From: Micropterix aruncella
Taxonomy: Eukaryota; Arthropoda; Insecta; Lepidoptera; Micropterigidae
Assembly: GCA_944548615.1 (NCBI GenBank)
Contig: OX155957.1
Location: 4,146,795-4,210,794, forward strand
DNA: 64,000 nucleotides
Direction: 5' to 3'
Numbering within the stretch: the stretch's first letter is position 1; every line of letters begins with the position of its first letter. The notes beneath the pieces were generated by a model. It ran no database searches. It was not told where the DNA came from and saw only the letters and a program-made list of their open reading frames with translations. Positions 27,801 through 42,800 of the stretch are shown one piece after another. Position numbers and translations under genes: made by a program.

Positions 27801-30800
27801 GAAAGTGGTACTCATCCAAGAATACATCTCGTTTAAACAATAAGCATTTCCCAGTCCAGTCCGGGAAAACCTTCCAGCTATGTAAGTGGCTTTTATTATT
27901 TTTATTTTTTCATCAAAGTTTCATCCTTTAAACGAATTCTTTAAAAAAAGATTTTACAAAAAACCAATCAAATATTAACAATATTATACAATTTTATCTT
28001 ATGTTTTCAACTCTTGTAAATATCATATAGCCTTAAGTATAAACTTCTCGACCAGAAATTACGATTTATATCTTATTTCATGGGAACGAGCAAATGAAGT
28101 ATTTTATTTTTATTTTCATTTAATAGCTGGCAGATAGCGAGCCCAGCAATCGTATATCGTCCCTTTAAAGAGTGGATATATTCGAATTTCAAATCGAATT
28201 TTCGAAATGTCATTCGGCATTTAAGAGACGATTGATTGTGATTTTTTTCATTGTTTTTGCTTAAATTTGTCTTTAATAAAGACATTTTATTTTGGTTTGC
28301 AAAAGGATACGCTTTGTTTTTGAGATGTGGATGAAGGGTGATCGTTCGCTAGCGATAAAGGGATCCCATTAAACCTACAGTGTACCGTCGAAAGTGGTAC
28401 TCATCCAAGAATACATCTCGTTTAAACAATAAGCATTTCCCAGTCCAGTCCGGGAAAACCTTCCAGCTATGTAAGTGGCTTTTATTATTTTTATTTTTTC
28501 ATCAAAGTGTCATCCTTTAAACGAATTCTTTAAAAAAAGATTTTACAAAAAACCAATCAAATATTAACAATATTATACAATTTTATCTTATGTTTTGAAC
28601 TCTTGTAAATATCATATAGCCTTAAGTATAAACTTCTCGACCAGAAATTACGATTTATATCTTATTTCATGGGAACGAGCAAATGAAGTATTTTATTTTT
28701 ATTTTCATTTAATAGCTGGCAGATAGCGAGCCCAGCAATCGTATATCGTCCCTTTAAAGAGTGGATATATTCGAATTTCAAATCGAATTTTCGAAATGTC
28801 ATTCGGCATTTAAGAGACGATTGATTGTGATTTTTTTCATTGTTTTTGCTTAAATTTGTCTTTAATAAAGACATTTTATTTTGGTTTGCAAAAGGATACG
28901 CTTTGTTTTTGAGATGTGGATGAAGGGTGATCGTTCGCTAGCGATAAAGGGATCCCATTAAACCTACAGTGTACCGTCGAAAGTGGTACTCATCCAAGAA
29001 TACATCTCGTTTAAACAATAAGCATTTCCCAGTCCAGTCCGGGAAAACCTTCCAGCTATGTAAGTGGCTTTTATTATTTTTATTTTTTCATCAAAGTGTC
29101 ATCCTTTAAACGAATTCTTTAAAAAAAGATTTTACAAAAAAACCAATCAAATATTAACAATATTATACAATTTTATCTTATGTTTTGAACTCTTGTAAAT
29201 ATCATATAGCCATAAGTATAAACTTCTCGACCAGAAATTACGATTTATATCTTATTTCATGGGAACGAGCAAATGAAGTATTTTATTTTTATTTTCATTT
29301 AATAGCTGGCAGATAGCGAGCCCAGCAATCGTATATCGTCCCTTTAAAGAGTGGATATATTCGAATTTCAAATCGAATTTTCGAAATGTCATTCGGCATT
29401 TAAGAGACGATTGATTGTGATTTTTTTCATTGTTTTTGCTTAAATTTGTCTTTAATAAAGACATTTTATTTTGGTTTGCAAAAGGATACGCTTTGTTTTT
29501 GAGATGTGGATGAAGAGTGATCGTTCGCTAGCGATAAAGGGATCCCATTAAACCTACAGTGTACCGTCGAAAGTGGTACTCATCCAAGAATACATCTCGT
29601 TTAAACAATAAGCATTTCCCAGTCCAGTCCGGGAAAACCTTCCAGCTATGTAAGTGGCTTTTATTATTTTTATTTTTTCATCAAAGTGTCATCCTTTAAA
29701 CGAATTCTTTAAAAAAAGATTTTACAAAAAACCAATCAAATATTAACAATATTATACAATTTTATCTTATGTTTTGAACTCTTGTAAATATCATATAGCC
29801 TTAAGTATAAACTTCTCGACCAGAAATTACGATTTATATCTTATTTCATGGGAACGAGCAAATGAAGTATTTTATTTTTATTTTCATTTAATAGCTGGCA
29901 GATAGCGAGCCCAGCAATCGTATATCGTCCCTTTAAAGAGTGGATATATTCGAATTTCAAATCGAATTTTCGAAATGTCATTCGGCATTTAAGAGACGAT
30001 TGATTGTGATTTTTTTCATTGTTTTTGCTTAAATTTGTCTTTAATAAAGACATTTTATTTTGGTTTGCAAAAGGATACGCTTTGTTTTTGAGATGTGGAT
30101 GAAGGGTGATCGTTCGCTAGCGATAAAGGGATCCCATTAAACCTACAGTGTACCGTCGAAAGTGGTACTCATCCAAGAATACATCTCGTTTAAACAATAA
30201 GCATTTCCCAGTCCAGTCCGGGAAAACCTTCCAGCTATGTAAGTGGCTTTTATTATTTTTATTTTTTCATCAAAGTGTCATCCTTTAAACGAATTCTTTA
30301 AAAAAAGATTTTACAAAAAACCAATCAAATATTAACAATATTATACAATTTTATCTTATGTTTTGAACTCTTGTAAATATCATATAGCCTTAAGTATAAA
30401 CTTCTCGACCAGAAATTACGATTTATATCTTATTTCATGGGAACGAGCAAATGAAGTATTTTATTTTTATTTTCATTTAATAGCTGGCAGATAGCGAGCC
30501 CAGCAATCGTATATCGTCCCTTTAAAGAGTGGATATATTCGAATTTCAAATCGAATTTTCGAAATGTCATTCGGCATTTAAGAGACGATTGATTGTGATT
30601 TTTTTCATTGTTTTTGCTTAAATTTGTCTTTAATAAAGACATTTTATTTTGGTTTGCAAAAGGATACGCTTTGTTTTTGAGATGTGGATGAAGGGTGATC
30701 GTTCGCTAGCGATAAAGGGATCCCATTAAACCTACAGTGTACCGTCGAAAGTGGTACTCATCCAAGAATACATCTCGTTTAAACAATAAGCATTTCCCAG

Positions 30801-33800
30801 TCCAGTCCGGGAAAACCTTCCAGCTATGTAAGTGGCTTTTATTATTTTTATTTTTTCATCAAAGTGTCATCCTTTAAACGAATTCTTTAAAAAAAGATTT
30901 TACAAAAAACCAATCAAATATTAACAATATTATACAATTTTATCTTATGTTTTGAACTCTTGTAAATATCATATAGCCTTAAGTATAAACTTCTCGACCA
31001 GAAATTACGATTTATATCTTATTTCATGGGAACGAGCAAATGAAGTATTTTATTTTTATTTTCATTTAATAGCTGGCAGATAGCGAGCCCAGCAATCGTA
31101 TATCGTCCCTTTAAAGAGTGGATATATTCGAATTTCAAATCGAATTTTCGAAATGTCATTCGGCATTTAAGAGACGATTGATTGTGATTTTTTTCATTGT
31201 TTTTGCTTAAATTTGTCTTTAATAAAGACATTTTATTTTGGTTTGCAAAAGGATACGCTTTGTTTTTGAGATGTGGATGAAGGGTGATCGTTCGCTAGCG
31301 ATAAAGGGATCCCATTAAACCTACAGTGTACCGTCGAAAGTGGTACTCATCCAAGAATACATCTCGTTTAAACAATAAGCATTTCCCAGTCCAGTCCGGG
31401 AAAACCTTCCAGCTATGTAAGTGGCTTTTATTATTTTTATTTTTTCATCAAAGTGTCATCCTTTAAACGAATTCTTTAAAAAAAGATTTTACAAAAAACC
31501 AATCAAATATTAACAATATTATACAATTTTATCTTATGTTTTGAACTCTTGTAAATATCATATAGCCTTAAGTATAAACTTCTCGACCAGAAATTACGAT
31601 TTATATCTTATTTCATGGGAACGAGCAAATGAAGTATTTTATTTTTATTTTCATTTAATAGCTGGCAGATAGCGAGCCCAGCAATCGTATATCGTCCCTT
31701 TAAAGAGTGGATATATTCGAATTTCAAATCGAATTTTCGAAATGTCATTCGGCATTTAAGAGACGATTGATTGTGATTTTTTTCATTGTTTTTGCTTAAA
31801 TTTGTCTTTAATAAAGACATTTTATTTTGGTTTGCAAAAGGATACGCTTTGTTTTTGAGATGTGGATGAAGGGTGATCGTTCGCTAGCGATAAAGGGATC
31901 CCATTAAACCTACAGTGTACCGTCGAAAGTGGTACTCATCCAAGAATACATCTCGTTTAAACAATAAGCATTTCCCAGTCCAGTCCGGGAAAACCTTCCA
32001 GCTATGTAAGTGGCTTTTATTATTTTTATTTTTTCATCAAAGTTTCATCCTTTAAACGAATTCTTTAAAAAAAGATTTTACAAAAAACCAATCAAATATT
32101 AACAATATTATACAATTTTATCTTATGTTTTCAACTCTTGTAAATATCATATAGCCTTAAGTATAAACTTCTCGACCAGAAATTACGATTTATATCTTAT
32201 TTCATGGGAACGAGCAAATGAAGTATTTTATTTTTATTTTCATTTAATAGCTGGCAGATAGCGAGCCCAGCAATCGTATATCGTCCCTTTAAAGAGTGGA
32301 TATATTCGAATTTCAAATCGAATTTTCGAAATGTCATTCGGCATTTAAGAGACGATTGATTGTGATTTTTTTCATTGTTTTTGCTTAAATTTGTCTTTAA
32401 TAAAGACATTTTATTTTGGTTTGCAAAAGGATACGCTTTGTTTTTGAGATGTGGATGAAGGGTGATCGTTCGCTAGCGATAAAGGGATCCCATTAAACCT
32501 ACAGTGTACCGTCGAAAGTGGTACTCATCCAAGAATACATCTCGTTTAAACAATAAGCATTTCCCAGTCCAGTCCGGGAAAACCTTCCAGCTATGTAAGT
32601 GGCTTTTATTATTTTTATTTTTTCATCAAAGTGTCATCCTTTAAACGAATTCTTTAAAAAAAGATTTTACAAAAAACCAATCAAATATTAACAATATTAT
32701 ACAATTTTATCTTATGTTTTGAACTCTTGTAAATATCATATAGCCTTAAGTATAAACTTCTCGACCAGAAATTACGATTTATATCTTATTTCATGGGAAC
32801 GAGCAAATGAAGTATTTTATTTTTATTTTCATTTAATAGCTGGCAGATAGCGAGCCCAGCAATCGTATATCGTCCCTTTAAAGAGTGGATATATTCGAAT
32901 TTCAAATCGAATTTTCGAAATGTCATTCGGCATTTAAGAGACGATTGATTGTGATTTTTTTCATTGTTTTTGCTTAAATTTGTCTTTAATAAAGACATTT
33001 TATTTTGGTTTGCAAAAGGATACGCTTTGTTTTTGAGATGTGGATGAAGGGTGATCGTTCGCTAGCGATAAAGGGATCCCATTAAACCTACAGTGTACCG
33101 TCGAAAGTGGTACTCATCCAAGAATACATCTCGTTTAAACAATAAGCATTTCCCAGTCCAGTCCGGGAAAACCTTCCAGCTATGTAAGTGGCTTTTATTA
33201 TTTTTATTTTTTCATCAAAGTTTCATCCTTTAAACGAATTCTTTAAAAAAAGATTTTACAAAAAACCAATCAAATATTAACAATATTATACAATTTTATC
33301 TTATGTTTTCAACTCTTGTAAATATCATATAGCCTTAAGTATAAACTTCTCGACCAGAAATTACGATTTATATCTTATTTCATGGGAACGAGCAAATGAA
33401 GTATTTTATTTTTATTTTCATTTAATAGCTGGCAGATAGCGAGCCCAGCAATCGTATATCGTCCCTTTAAAGAGTGGATATATTCGAATTTCAAATCGAA
33501 TTTTCGAAATGTCATTCGGCATTTAAGAGACGATTGATTGTGATTTTTTTCATTGTTTTTGCTTAAATTTGTCTTTAATAAAGACATTTTATTTTGGTTT
33601 GCAAAAGGATACGCTTTGTTTTTGAGATGTGGATGAAGGGTGATCGTTCGCTAGCGATAAAGGGATCCCATTAAACCTACAGTGTACCGTCGAAAGTGGT
33701 ACTCATCCAAGAATACATCTCGTTTAAACAATAAGCATTTCCCAGTCCAGTCCGGGAAAACCTTCCAGCTATGTAAGTGGCTTTTATTATTTTTATTTTT

Positions 33801-36800
33801 TCATCAAAGTGTCATCCTTTAAACGAATTCTTTAAAAAAAGATTTTACAAAAAACCAATCAAATATTAACAATATTATACAATTTTATCTTATGTTTTGA
33901 ACTCTTGTAAATATCATATAGCCTTAAGTATAAACTTCTCGACCAGAAATTACGATTTATATCTTATTTCATGGGAACGAGCAAATGAAGTATTTTATTT
34001 TTATTTTCATTTAATAGCTGGCAGATAGCGAGCCCAGCAATCGTATATCGTCCCTTTAAAGAGTGGATATATTCGAATTTCAAATCGAATTTTCGAAATG
34101 TCATTCGGCATTTAAGAGACGATTGATTGTGATTTTTTTCATTGTTTTTGCTTAAATTTGTCTTTAATAAAGACATTTTATTTTGGTTTGCAAAAGGATA
34201 CGCTTTGTTTTTGAGATGTGGATGAAGGGTGATCGTTCGCTAGCGATAAAGGGATCCCATTAAACCTACAGTGTACCGTCGAAAGTGGTACTCATCCAAG
34301 AATACATCTCGTTTAAACAATAAGCATTTCCCAGTCCAGTCCGGGAAAACCTTCCAGCTATGTAAGTGGCTTTTATTATTTTTATTTTTTCATCAAAGTT
34401 TCATCCTTTAAACGAATTCTTTAAAAAAAGATTTTACAAAAAACCAATCAAATATTAACAATATTATACAATTTTATCTTATGTTTTCAACTCTTGTAAA
34501 TATCATATAGCCTTAAGTATAAACTTCTCGACCAGAAATTACGATTTATATCTTATTTCATGGGAACGAGCAAATGAAGTATTTTATTTTTATTTTCATT
34601 TAATAGCTGGCAGATAGCGAGCCCAGCAATCGTATATCGTCCCTTTAAAGAGTGGATATATTCGAATTTCAAATCGAATTTTCGAAATGTCATTCGGCAT
34701 TTAAGAGACGATTGATTGTGATTTTTTTCATTGTTTTTGCTTAAATTTGTCTTTAATAAAGACATTTTATTTTGGTTTGCAAAAGGATACGCTTTGTTTT
34801 TGAGATGTGGATGAAGGGTGATCGTTCGCTAGCGATAAAGGGATCCCATTAAACCTACAGTGTACCGTCGAAAGTGGTACTCATCCAAGAATACATCTCG
34901 TTTAAACAATAAGCATTTCCCAGTCCAGTCCGGGAAAACCTTCCAGCTATGTAAGTGGCTTTTATTATTTTTATTTTTTCATCAAAGTGTCATCCTTTAA
35001 ACGAATTCTTTAAAAAAAGATTTTACAAAAAACCAATCAAATATTAACAATATTATACAATTTTATCTTATGTTTTGAACTCTTGTAAATATCATATAGC
35101 CTTAAGTATAAACTTCTCGACCAGAAATTACGATTTATATCTTATTTCATGGGAACGAGCAAATGAAGTATTTTATTTTTATTTTCATTTAATAGCTGGC
35201 AGATAGCGAGCCCAGCAATCGTATATCGTCCCTTTAAAGAGTGGATATATTCGAATTTCAAATCGAATTTTCGAAATGTCATTCGGCATTTAAGAGACGA
35301 TTGATTGTGATTTTTTTCATTGTTTTTGCTTAAATTTGTCTTTAATAAAGACATTTTATTTTGGTTTGCAAAAGGATACGCTTTGTTTTTGAGATGTGGA
35401 TGAAGGGTGATCGTTCGCTAGCGATAAAGGGATCCCATTAAACCTACAGTGTACCGTCGAAAGTGGTACTCATCCAAGAATACATCTCGTTTAAACAATA
35501 AGCATTTCCCAGTCCAGTCCGGGAAAACCTTCCAGCTATGTAAGTGGCTTTTATTATTTTTATTTTTTCATCAAAGTGTCATCCTTTAAACGAATTCTTT
35601 AAAAAAAGATTTTACAAAAAAACCAATCAAATATTAACAATATTATACAATTTTATCTTATGTTTTGAACTCTTGTAAATATCATATAGCCATAAGTATA
35701 AACTTCTCGACCAGAAATTACGATTTATATCTTATTTCATGGGAACGAGCAAATGAAGTATTTTATTTTTATTTTCATTTAATAGCTGGCAGATAGCGAG
35801 CCCAGCAATCGTATATCGTCCCTTTAAAGAGTGGATATATTCGAATTTCAAATCGAATTTTCGAAATGTCATTCGGCATTTAAGAGACGATTGATTGTGA
35901 TTTTTTTCATTGTTTTTGCTTAAATTTGTCTTTAATAAAGACATTTTATTTTGGTTTGCAAAAGGATACGCTTTGTTTTTGAGATGTGGATGAAGGGTGA
36001 TCGTTCGCTAGCGATAAAGGGATCCCATTAAACCTACAGTGTACCGTCGAAAGTGGTACTCATCCAAGAATACATCTCGTTTAAACAATAAGCATTTCCC
36101 AGTCCAGTCCGGGAAAACCTTCCAGCTATGTAAGTGGCTTTTATTATTTTTATTTTTTCATCAAAGTGTCATCCTTTAAACGAATTCTTTAAAAAAAGAT
36201 TTTACAAAAAACCAATCAAATATTAACAATATTATACAATTTTATCTTATGTTTTGAACTCTTGTAAATATCATATAGCCTTAAGTATAAACTTCTCGAC
36301 CAGAAATTACGATTTATATCTTATTTCATGGGAACGAGCAAATGAAGTATTTTATTTTTATTTTCATTTAATAGCTGGCAGATAGCGAGCCCAGCAATCG
36401 TATATCGTCCCTTTAAAGAGTGGATATATTCGAATTTCAAATCGAATTTTCGAAATGTCATTCGGCATTTAAGAGACGATTGATTGTGATTTTTTTCATT
36501 GTTTTTGCTTAAATTTGTCTTTAATAAAGACATTTTATTTTGGTTTGCAAAAGGATACGCTTTGTTTTTGAGATGTGGATGAAGGGTGATCGTTCGCTAG
36601 CGATAAAGGGATCCCATTAAACCTACAGTGTACCGTCGAAAGTGGTACTCATCCAAGAATACATCTCGTTTAAACAATAAGCATTTCCCAGTCCAGTCCG
36701 GGAAAACCTTCCAGCTATGTAAGTGGCTTTTATTATTTTTATTTTTTCATCAAAGTGTCATCCTTTAAACGAATTCTTTAAAAAAAGATTTTACAAAAAA

Positions 36801-39800
36801 CCAATCAAATATTAACAATATTATACAATTTTATCTTATGTTTTGAACTCTTGTAAATATCATATAGCCTTAAGTATAAACTTCTCGACCAGAAATTACG
36901 ATTTATATCTTATTTCATGGGAACGAGCAAATGAAGTATTTTATTTTTATTTTCATTTAATAGCTGGCAGATAGCGAGCCCAGCAATCGTATATCGTCCC
37001 TTTAAAGAGTGGATATATTCGAATTTCAAATCGAATTTTCGAAATGTCATTCGGCATTTAAGAGACGATTGATTGTGATTTTTTTCATTGTTTTTGCTTA
37101 AATTTGTCTTTAATAAAGACATTTTATTTTGGTTTGCAAAAGGATACGCTTTGTTTTTGAGATGTGGATGAAGGGTGATCGTTCGCTAGCGATAAAGGGA
37201 TCCCATTAAACCTACAGTGTACCGTCGAAAGTGGTACTCATCCAAGAATACATCTCGTTTAAACAATAAGCATTTCCCAGTCCAGTCCGGGAAAACCTTC
37301 CAGCTATGTAAGTGGCTTTTATTATTTTTATTTTTTCATCAAAGTGTCATCCTTTAAACGAATTCTTTAAAAAAAGATTTTACAAAAAACCAATCAAATA
37401 TTAACAATATTATACAATTTTATCTTATGTTTTGAACTCTTGTAAATATCATATAGCCTTAAGTATAAACTTCTCGACCAGAAATTACGATTTATATCTT
37501 ATTTCATGGGAACGAGCAAATGAAGTATTTTATTTTTATTTTCATTTAATAGCTGGCAGATAGCGAGCCCAGCAATCGTATATCGTCCCTTTAAAGAGTG
37601 GATATATTCGAATTTCAAATCGAATTTTCGAAATGTCATTCGGCATTTAAGAGACGATTGATTGTGATTTTTTTCATTGTTTTTGCTTAAATTTGTCTTT
37701 AATAAAGACATTTTATTTTGGTTTGCAAAAGGATACGCTTTGTTTTTGAGATGTGGATGAAGGGTGATCGTTCGCTAGCGATAAAGGGATCCCATTAAAC
37801 CTACAGTGTACCGTCGAAAGTGGTACTCATCCAAGAATACATCTCGTTTAAACAATAAGCATTTCCCAGTCCAGTCCGGGAAAACCTTCCAGCTATGTAA
37901 GTGGCTTTTATTATTTTTATTTTTTCATCAAAGTGTCATCCTTTAAACGAATTCTTTAAAAAAAGATTTTACAAAAAACCAATCAAATATTAACAATATT
38001 ATACAATTTTATCTTATGTTTTGAACTCTTGTAAATATCATATAGCCTTAAGTATAAACTTCTCGACCAGAAATTACGATTTATATCTTATTTCATGGGA
38101 ACGAGCAAATGAAGTATTTTATTTTTATTTTCATTTAATAGCTGGCAGATAGCGAGCCCAGCAATCGTATATCGTCCCTTTAAAGAGTGGATATATTCGA
38201 ATTTCAAATCGAATTTTCGAAATGTCATTCGGCATTTAAGAGACGATTGATTGTGATTTTTTTCATTGTTTTTGCTTAAATTTGTCTTTAATAAAGACAT
38301 TTTATTTTGGTTTGCAAAAGGATACGCTTTGTTTTTGAGATGTGGATGAAGGGTGATCGTTCGCTAGCGATAAAGGGATCCCATTAAACCTACAGTGTAC
38401 CGTCGAAAGTGGTACTCATCCAAGAATACATCTCGTTTAAACAATAAGCATTTCCCAGTCCAGTCCGGGAAAACCTTCCAGCTATGTAAGTGGCTTTTAT
38501 TATTTTTATTTTTTCATCAAAGTTTCATCCTTTAAACGAATTCTTTAAAAAAAGATTTTACAAAAAACCAATCAAATATTAACAATATTATACAATTTTA
38601 TCTTATGTTTTCAACTCTTGTAAATATCATATAGCCTTAAGTATAAACTTCTCGACCAGAAATTACGATTTATATCTTATTTCATGGGAACGAGCAAATG
38701 AAGTATTTTATTTTTATTTTCATTTAATAGCTGGCAGATAGCGAGCCCAGCAATCGTATATCGTCCCTTTAAAGAGTGGATATATTCGAATTTCAAATCG
38801 AATTTTCGAAATGTCATTCGGCATTTAAGAGACGATTGATTGTGATTTTTTTCATTGTTTTTGCTTAAATTTGTCTTTAATAAAGACATTTTATTTTGGT
38901 TTGCAAAAGGATACGCTTTGTTTTTGAGATGTGGATGAAGGGTGATCGTTCGCTAGCGATAAAGGGATCCCATTAAACCTACAGTGTACCGTCGAAAGTG
39001 GTACTCATCCAAGAATACATCTCGTTTAAACAATAAGCATTTCCCAGTCCAGTCCGGGAAAACCTTCCAGCTATGTAAGTGGCTTTTATTATTTTTATTT
39101 TTTCATCAAAGTGTCATCCTTTAAACGAATTCTTTAAAAAAAGATTTTACAAAAAACCAATCAAATATTAACAATATTATACAATTTTATCTTATGTTTT
39201 GAACTCTTGTAAATATCATATAGCCTTAAGTATAAACTTCTCGACCAGAAATTACGATTTATATCTTATTTCATGGGAACGAGCAAATGAAGTATTTTAT
39301 TTTTATTTTCATTTAATAGCTGGCAGATAGCGAGCCCAGCAATCGTATATCGTCCCTTTAAAGAGTGGATATATTCGAATTTCAAATCGAATTTTCGAAA
39401 TGTCATTCGGCATTTAAGAGACGATTGATTGTGATTTTTTTCATTGTTTTTGCTTAAATTTGTCTTTAATAAAGACATTTTATTTTGGTTTGCAAAAGGA
39501 TACGCTTTGTTTTTGAGATGTGGATGAAGGGTGATCGTTCGCTAGCGATAAAGGGATCCCATTAAACCTACAGTGTACCGTCGAAAGTGGTACTCATCCA
39601 AGAATACATCTCGTTTAAACAATAAGCATTTCCCAGTCCAGTCCGGGAAAACCTTCCAGCTATGTAAGTGGCTTTTATTATTTTTATTTTTTCATCAAAG
39701 TGTCATCCTTTAAACGAATTCTTTAAAAAAAGATTTTACAAAAAACCAATCAAATATTAACAATATTATACAATTTTATCTTATGTTTTGAACTCTTGTA

Positions 39801-42800
39801 AATATCATATAGCCTTAAGTATAAACTTCTCGACCAGAAATTACGATTTATATCTTATTTCATGGGAACGAGCAAATGAAGTATTTTATTTTTATTTTCA
39901 TTTAATAGCTGGCAGATAGCGAGCCCAGCAATCGTATATCGTCCCTTTAAAGAGTGGATATATTCGAATTTCAAATCGAATTTTCGAAATGTCATTCGGC
40001 ATTTAAGAGACGATTGATTGTGATTTTTTTCATTGTTTTTGCTTAAATTTGTCTTTAATAAAGACATTTTATTTTGGTTTGCAAAAGGATACGCTTTGTT
40101 TTTGAGATGTGGATGAAGGGTGATCGTTCGCTAGCGATAAAGGGATCCCATTAAACCTACAGTGTACCGTCGAAAGTGGTACTCATCCAAGAATACATCT
40201 CGTTTAAACAATAAGCATTTCCCAGTCCAGTCCGGGAAAACCTTCCAGCTATGTAAGTGGCTTTTATTATTTTTATTTTTTCATCAAAGTGTCATCCTTT
40301 AAACGAATTCTTTAAAAAAAGATTTTACAAAAAACCAATCAAATATTAACAATATTATTCAATTTTATCTTATGTTTTGAACTCTTGTAAATATCATATA
40401 GCCTTAAGTATAAACTTCTCGACCAGAAATTACGATTTATATCTTATTTCATGGGAACGAGCAAATGAAGTATTTTATTTTTATTTTCATTTAATAGCTG
40501 GCAGATAGCGAGCCCAGCAATCGTATATCGTCCCTTTAAAGAGTGGATATATTCGAATTTCAAATCGAATTTTCGAAATGTCATTCGGCATTTAAGAGAC
40601 GATTGATTGTGATTTTTTTCATTGTTTTTGCTTAAATTTGTCTTTAATAAAGACATTTTATTTTGGTTTGCAAAAGGATACGCTTTGTTTTTGAGATGTG
40701 GATGAAGGGTGATCGTTCGCTAGCGATAAAGGGATCCCATTAAACCTACAGTGTACCGTCGAAAGTGGTACTCATCCAAGAATACATCTCGTTTAAACAA
40801 TAAGCATTTCCCAGTCCAGTCCGGGAAAACCTTCCAGCTATGTAAGTGGCTTTTATTATTTTTATTTTTTCATCAAAGTGTCATCCTTTAAACGAATTCT
40901 TTAAAAAAAGATTTTACAAAAAAACCAATCAAATATTAACAATATTATACAATTTTATCTTATGTTTTGAACTCTTGTAAATATCATATAGCCTTAAGTA
41001 TAAACTTCTCGACCAGAAATTACGATTTATATCTTATTTCATGGGAACGAGCAAATGAAGTATTTTATTTTTATTTTCATTTAATAGCTGGCAGATAGCG
41101 AGCCCAGCAATCGTATATCGTCCCTTTAAAGAGTGGATATATTCGAATTTCAAATCGAATTTTCGAAATGTCATTCGGCATTTAAGAGACGATTGATTGT
41201 GATTTTTTTCATTGTTTTTGCTTAAATTTGTCTTTAGAAAGACATTTTATTTTGGTTTGCAAAAGGATACGCTTTGTTTTTGAGATGTGGATGAAGGGTG
41301 ATCGTTCGCTAGCGATAAAGGGATCCCATTAAACCTACAGTGTACCGTCGAAAGTGGTACTCATCCAAGAATACATCTCGTTTAAACAATAAGCATTTCC
41401 CAGTCCAGTCCGGGAAAACCTTCCAGCTATGTAAGTGGCTTTTATTATTTTTATTTTTTCATCAAAGTGTCATCCTTTAAACGAATTCTTTAAAAAAAGA
41501 TTTTACAAAAAACCAATCAAATATTAACAATATTATACAATTTTATCTTATGTTTTGAACTCTTGTAAATATCATATAGCCTTAAGTATAAACTTCTCGA
41601 CCAGAAATTACGATTTATATCTTATTTCATGGGAACGAGCAAATGAAGTATTTTATTTTTATTTTCATTTAATAGCTGGCAGATAGCGAGCCCAGCAATC
41701 GTATATCGTCCCTTTAAAGAGTGGATATATTCGAATTTCAAATCGAATTTTCGAAATGTCATTCGGCATTTAAGAGACGATTGATTGTGATTTTTTTCAT
41801 TGTTTTTGCTTAAATTTGTCTTTAATAAAGACATTTTATTTTGGTTTGCAAAAGGATACGCTTTGTTTTTGAGATGTGGATGAAGGGTGATCGTTCGCTA
41901 GCGATAAAGGGATCCCATTAAACCTACAGTGTACCGTCGAAAGTGGTACTCATCCAAGAATACATCTCGTTTAAACAATAAGCATTTCCCAGTCCAGTCC
42001 GGGAAAACCTTCCAGCTATGTAAGTGGCTTTTATTATTTTTATTTTTTCATCAAAGTGTCATCCTTTAAACGAATTCTTTAAAAAAAGATTTTACAAAAA
42101 ACCAATCAAATATTAACAATATTATACAATTTTATCTTATGTTTTGAACTCTTGTAAATATCATATAGCCTTAAGTATAAACTTCTCGACCAGAAATTAC
42201 GATTTATATCTTATTTCATGGGAACGAGCAAATGAAGTATTTTATTTTTATTTTCATTTAATAGCTGGCAGATAGCGAGCCCAGCAATCGTATATCGTCC
42301 CTTTAAAGAGTGGATATATTCGAATTTCAAATCGAATTTTCGAAATGTCATTCGGCATTTAAGAGACGATTGATTGTGATTTTTTTCATTGTTTTTGCTT
42401 AAATTTGTCTTTAATAAAGACATTTTATTTTGGTTTGCAAAAGGATACGCTTTGTTTTTGAGATGTGGATGAAGGGTGATCGTTCGCTAGCGATAAAGGG
42501 ATCCCATTAAACCTACAGTGTACCGTCGAAAGTGGTACTCATCCAAGAATACATCTCGTTTAAACAATAAGCATTTCCCAGTCCAGTCCGGGAAAACCTT
42601 CCAGCTATGTAAGTGGTTTTTATTATTTTTATTTTTTCATCAAAGTGTCATCCTTTAAACGAATTCTTTAAAAAAAGATTTTACAAAAAACCAATCAAAT
42701 ATTAACAATATTATACAATTTTATCTTATGTTTTGAACTCTTGTAAATATCATATAGCCTTAAGTATAAACTTCTCGACCAGAAATTACGATTTATATCT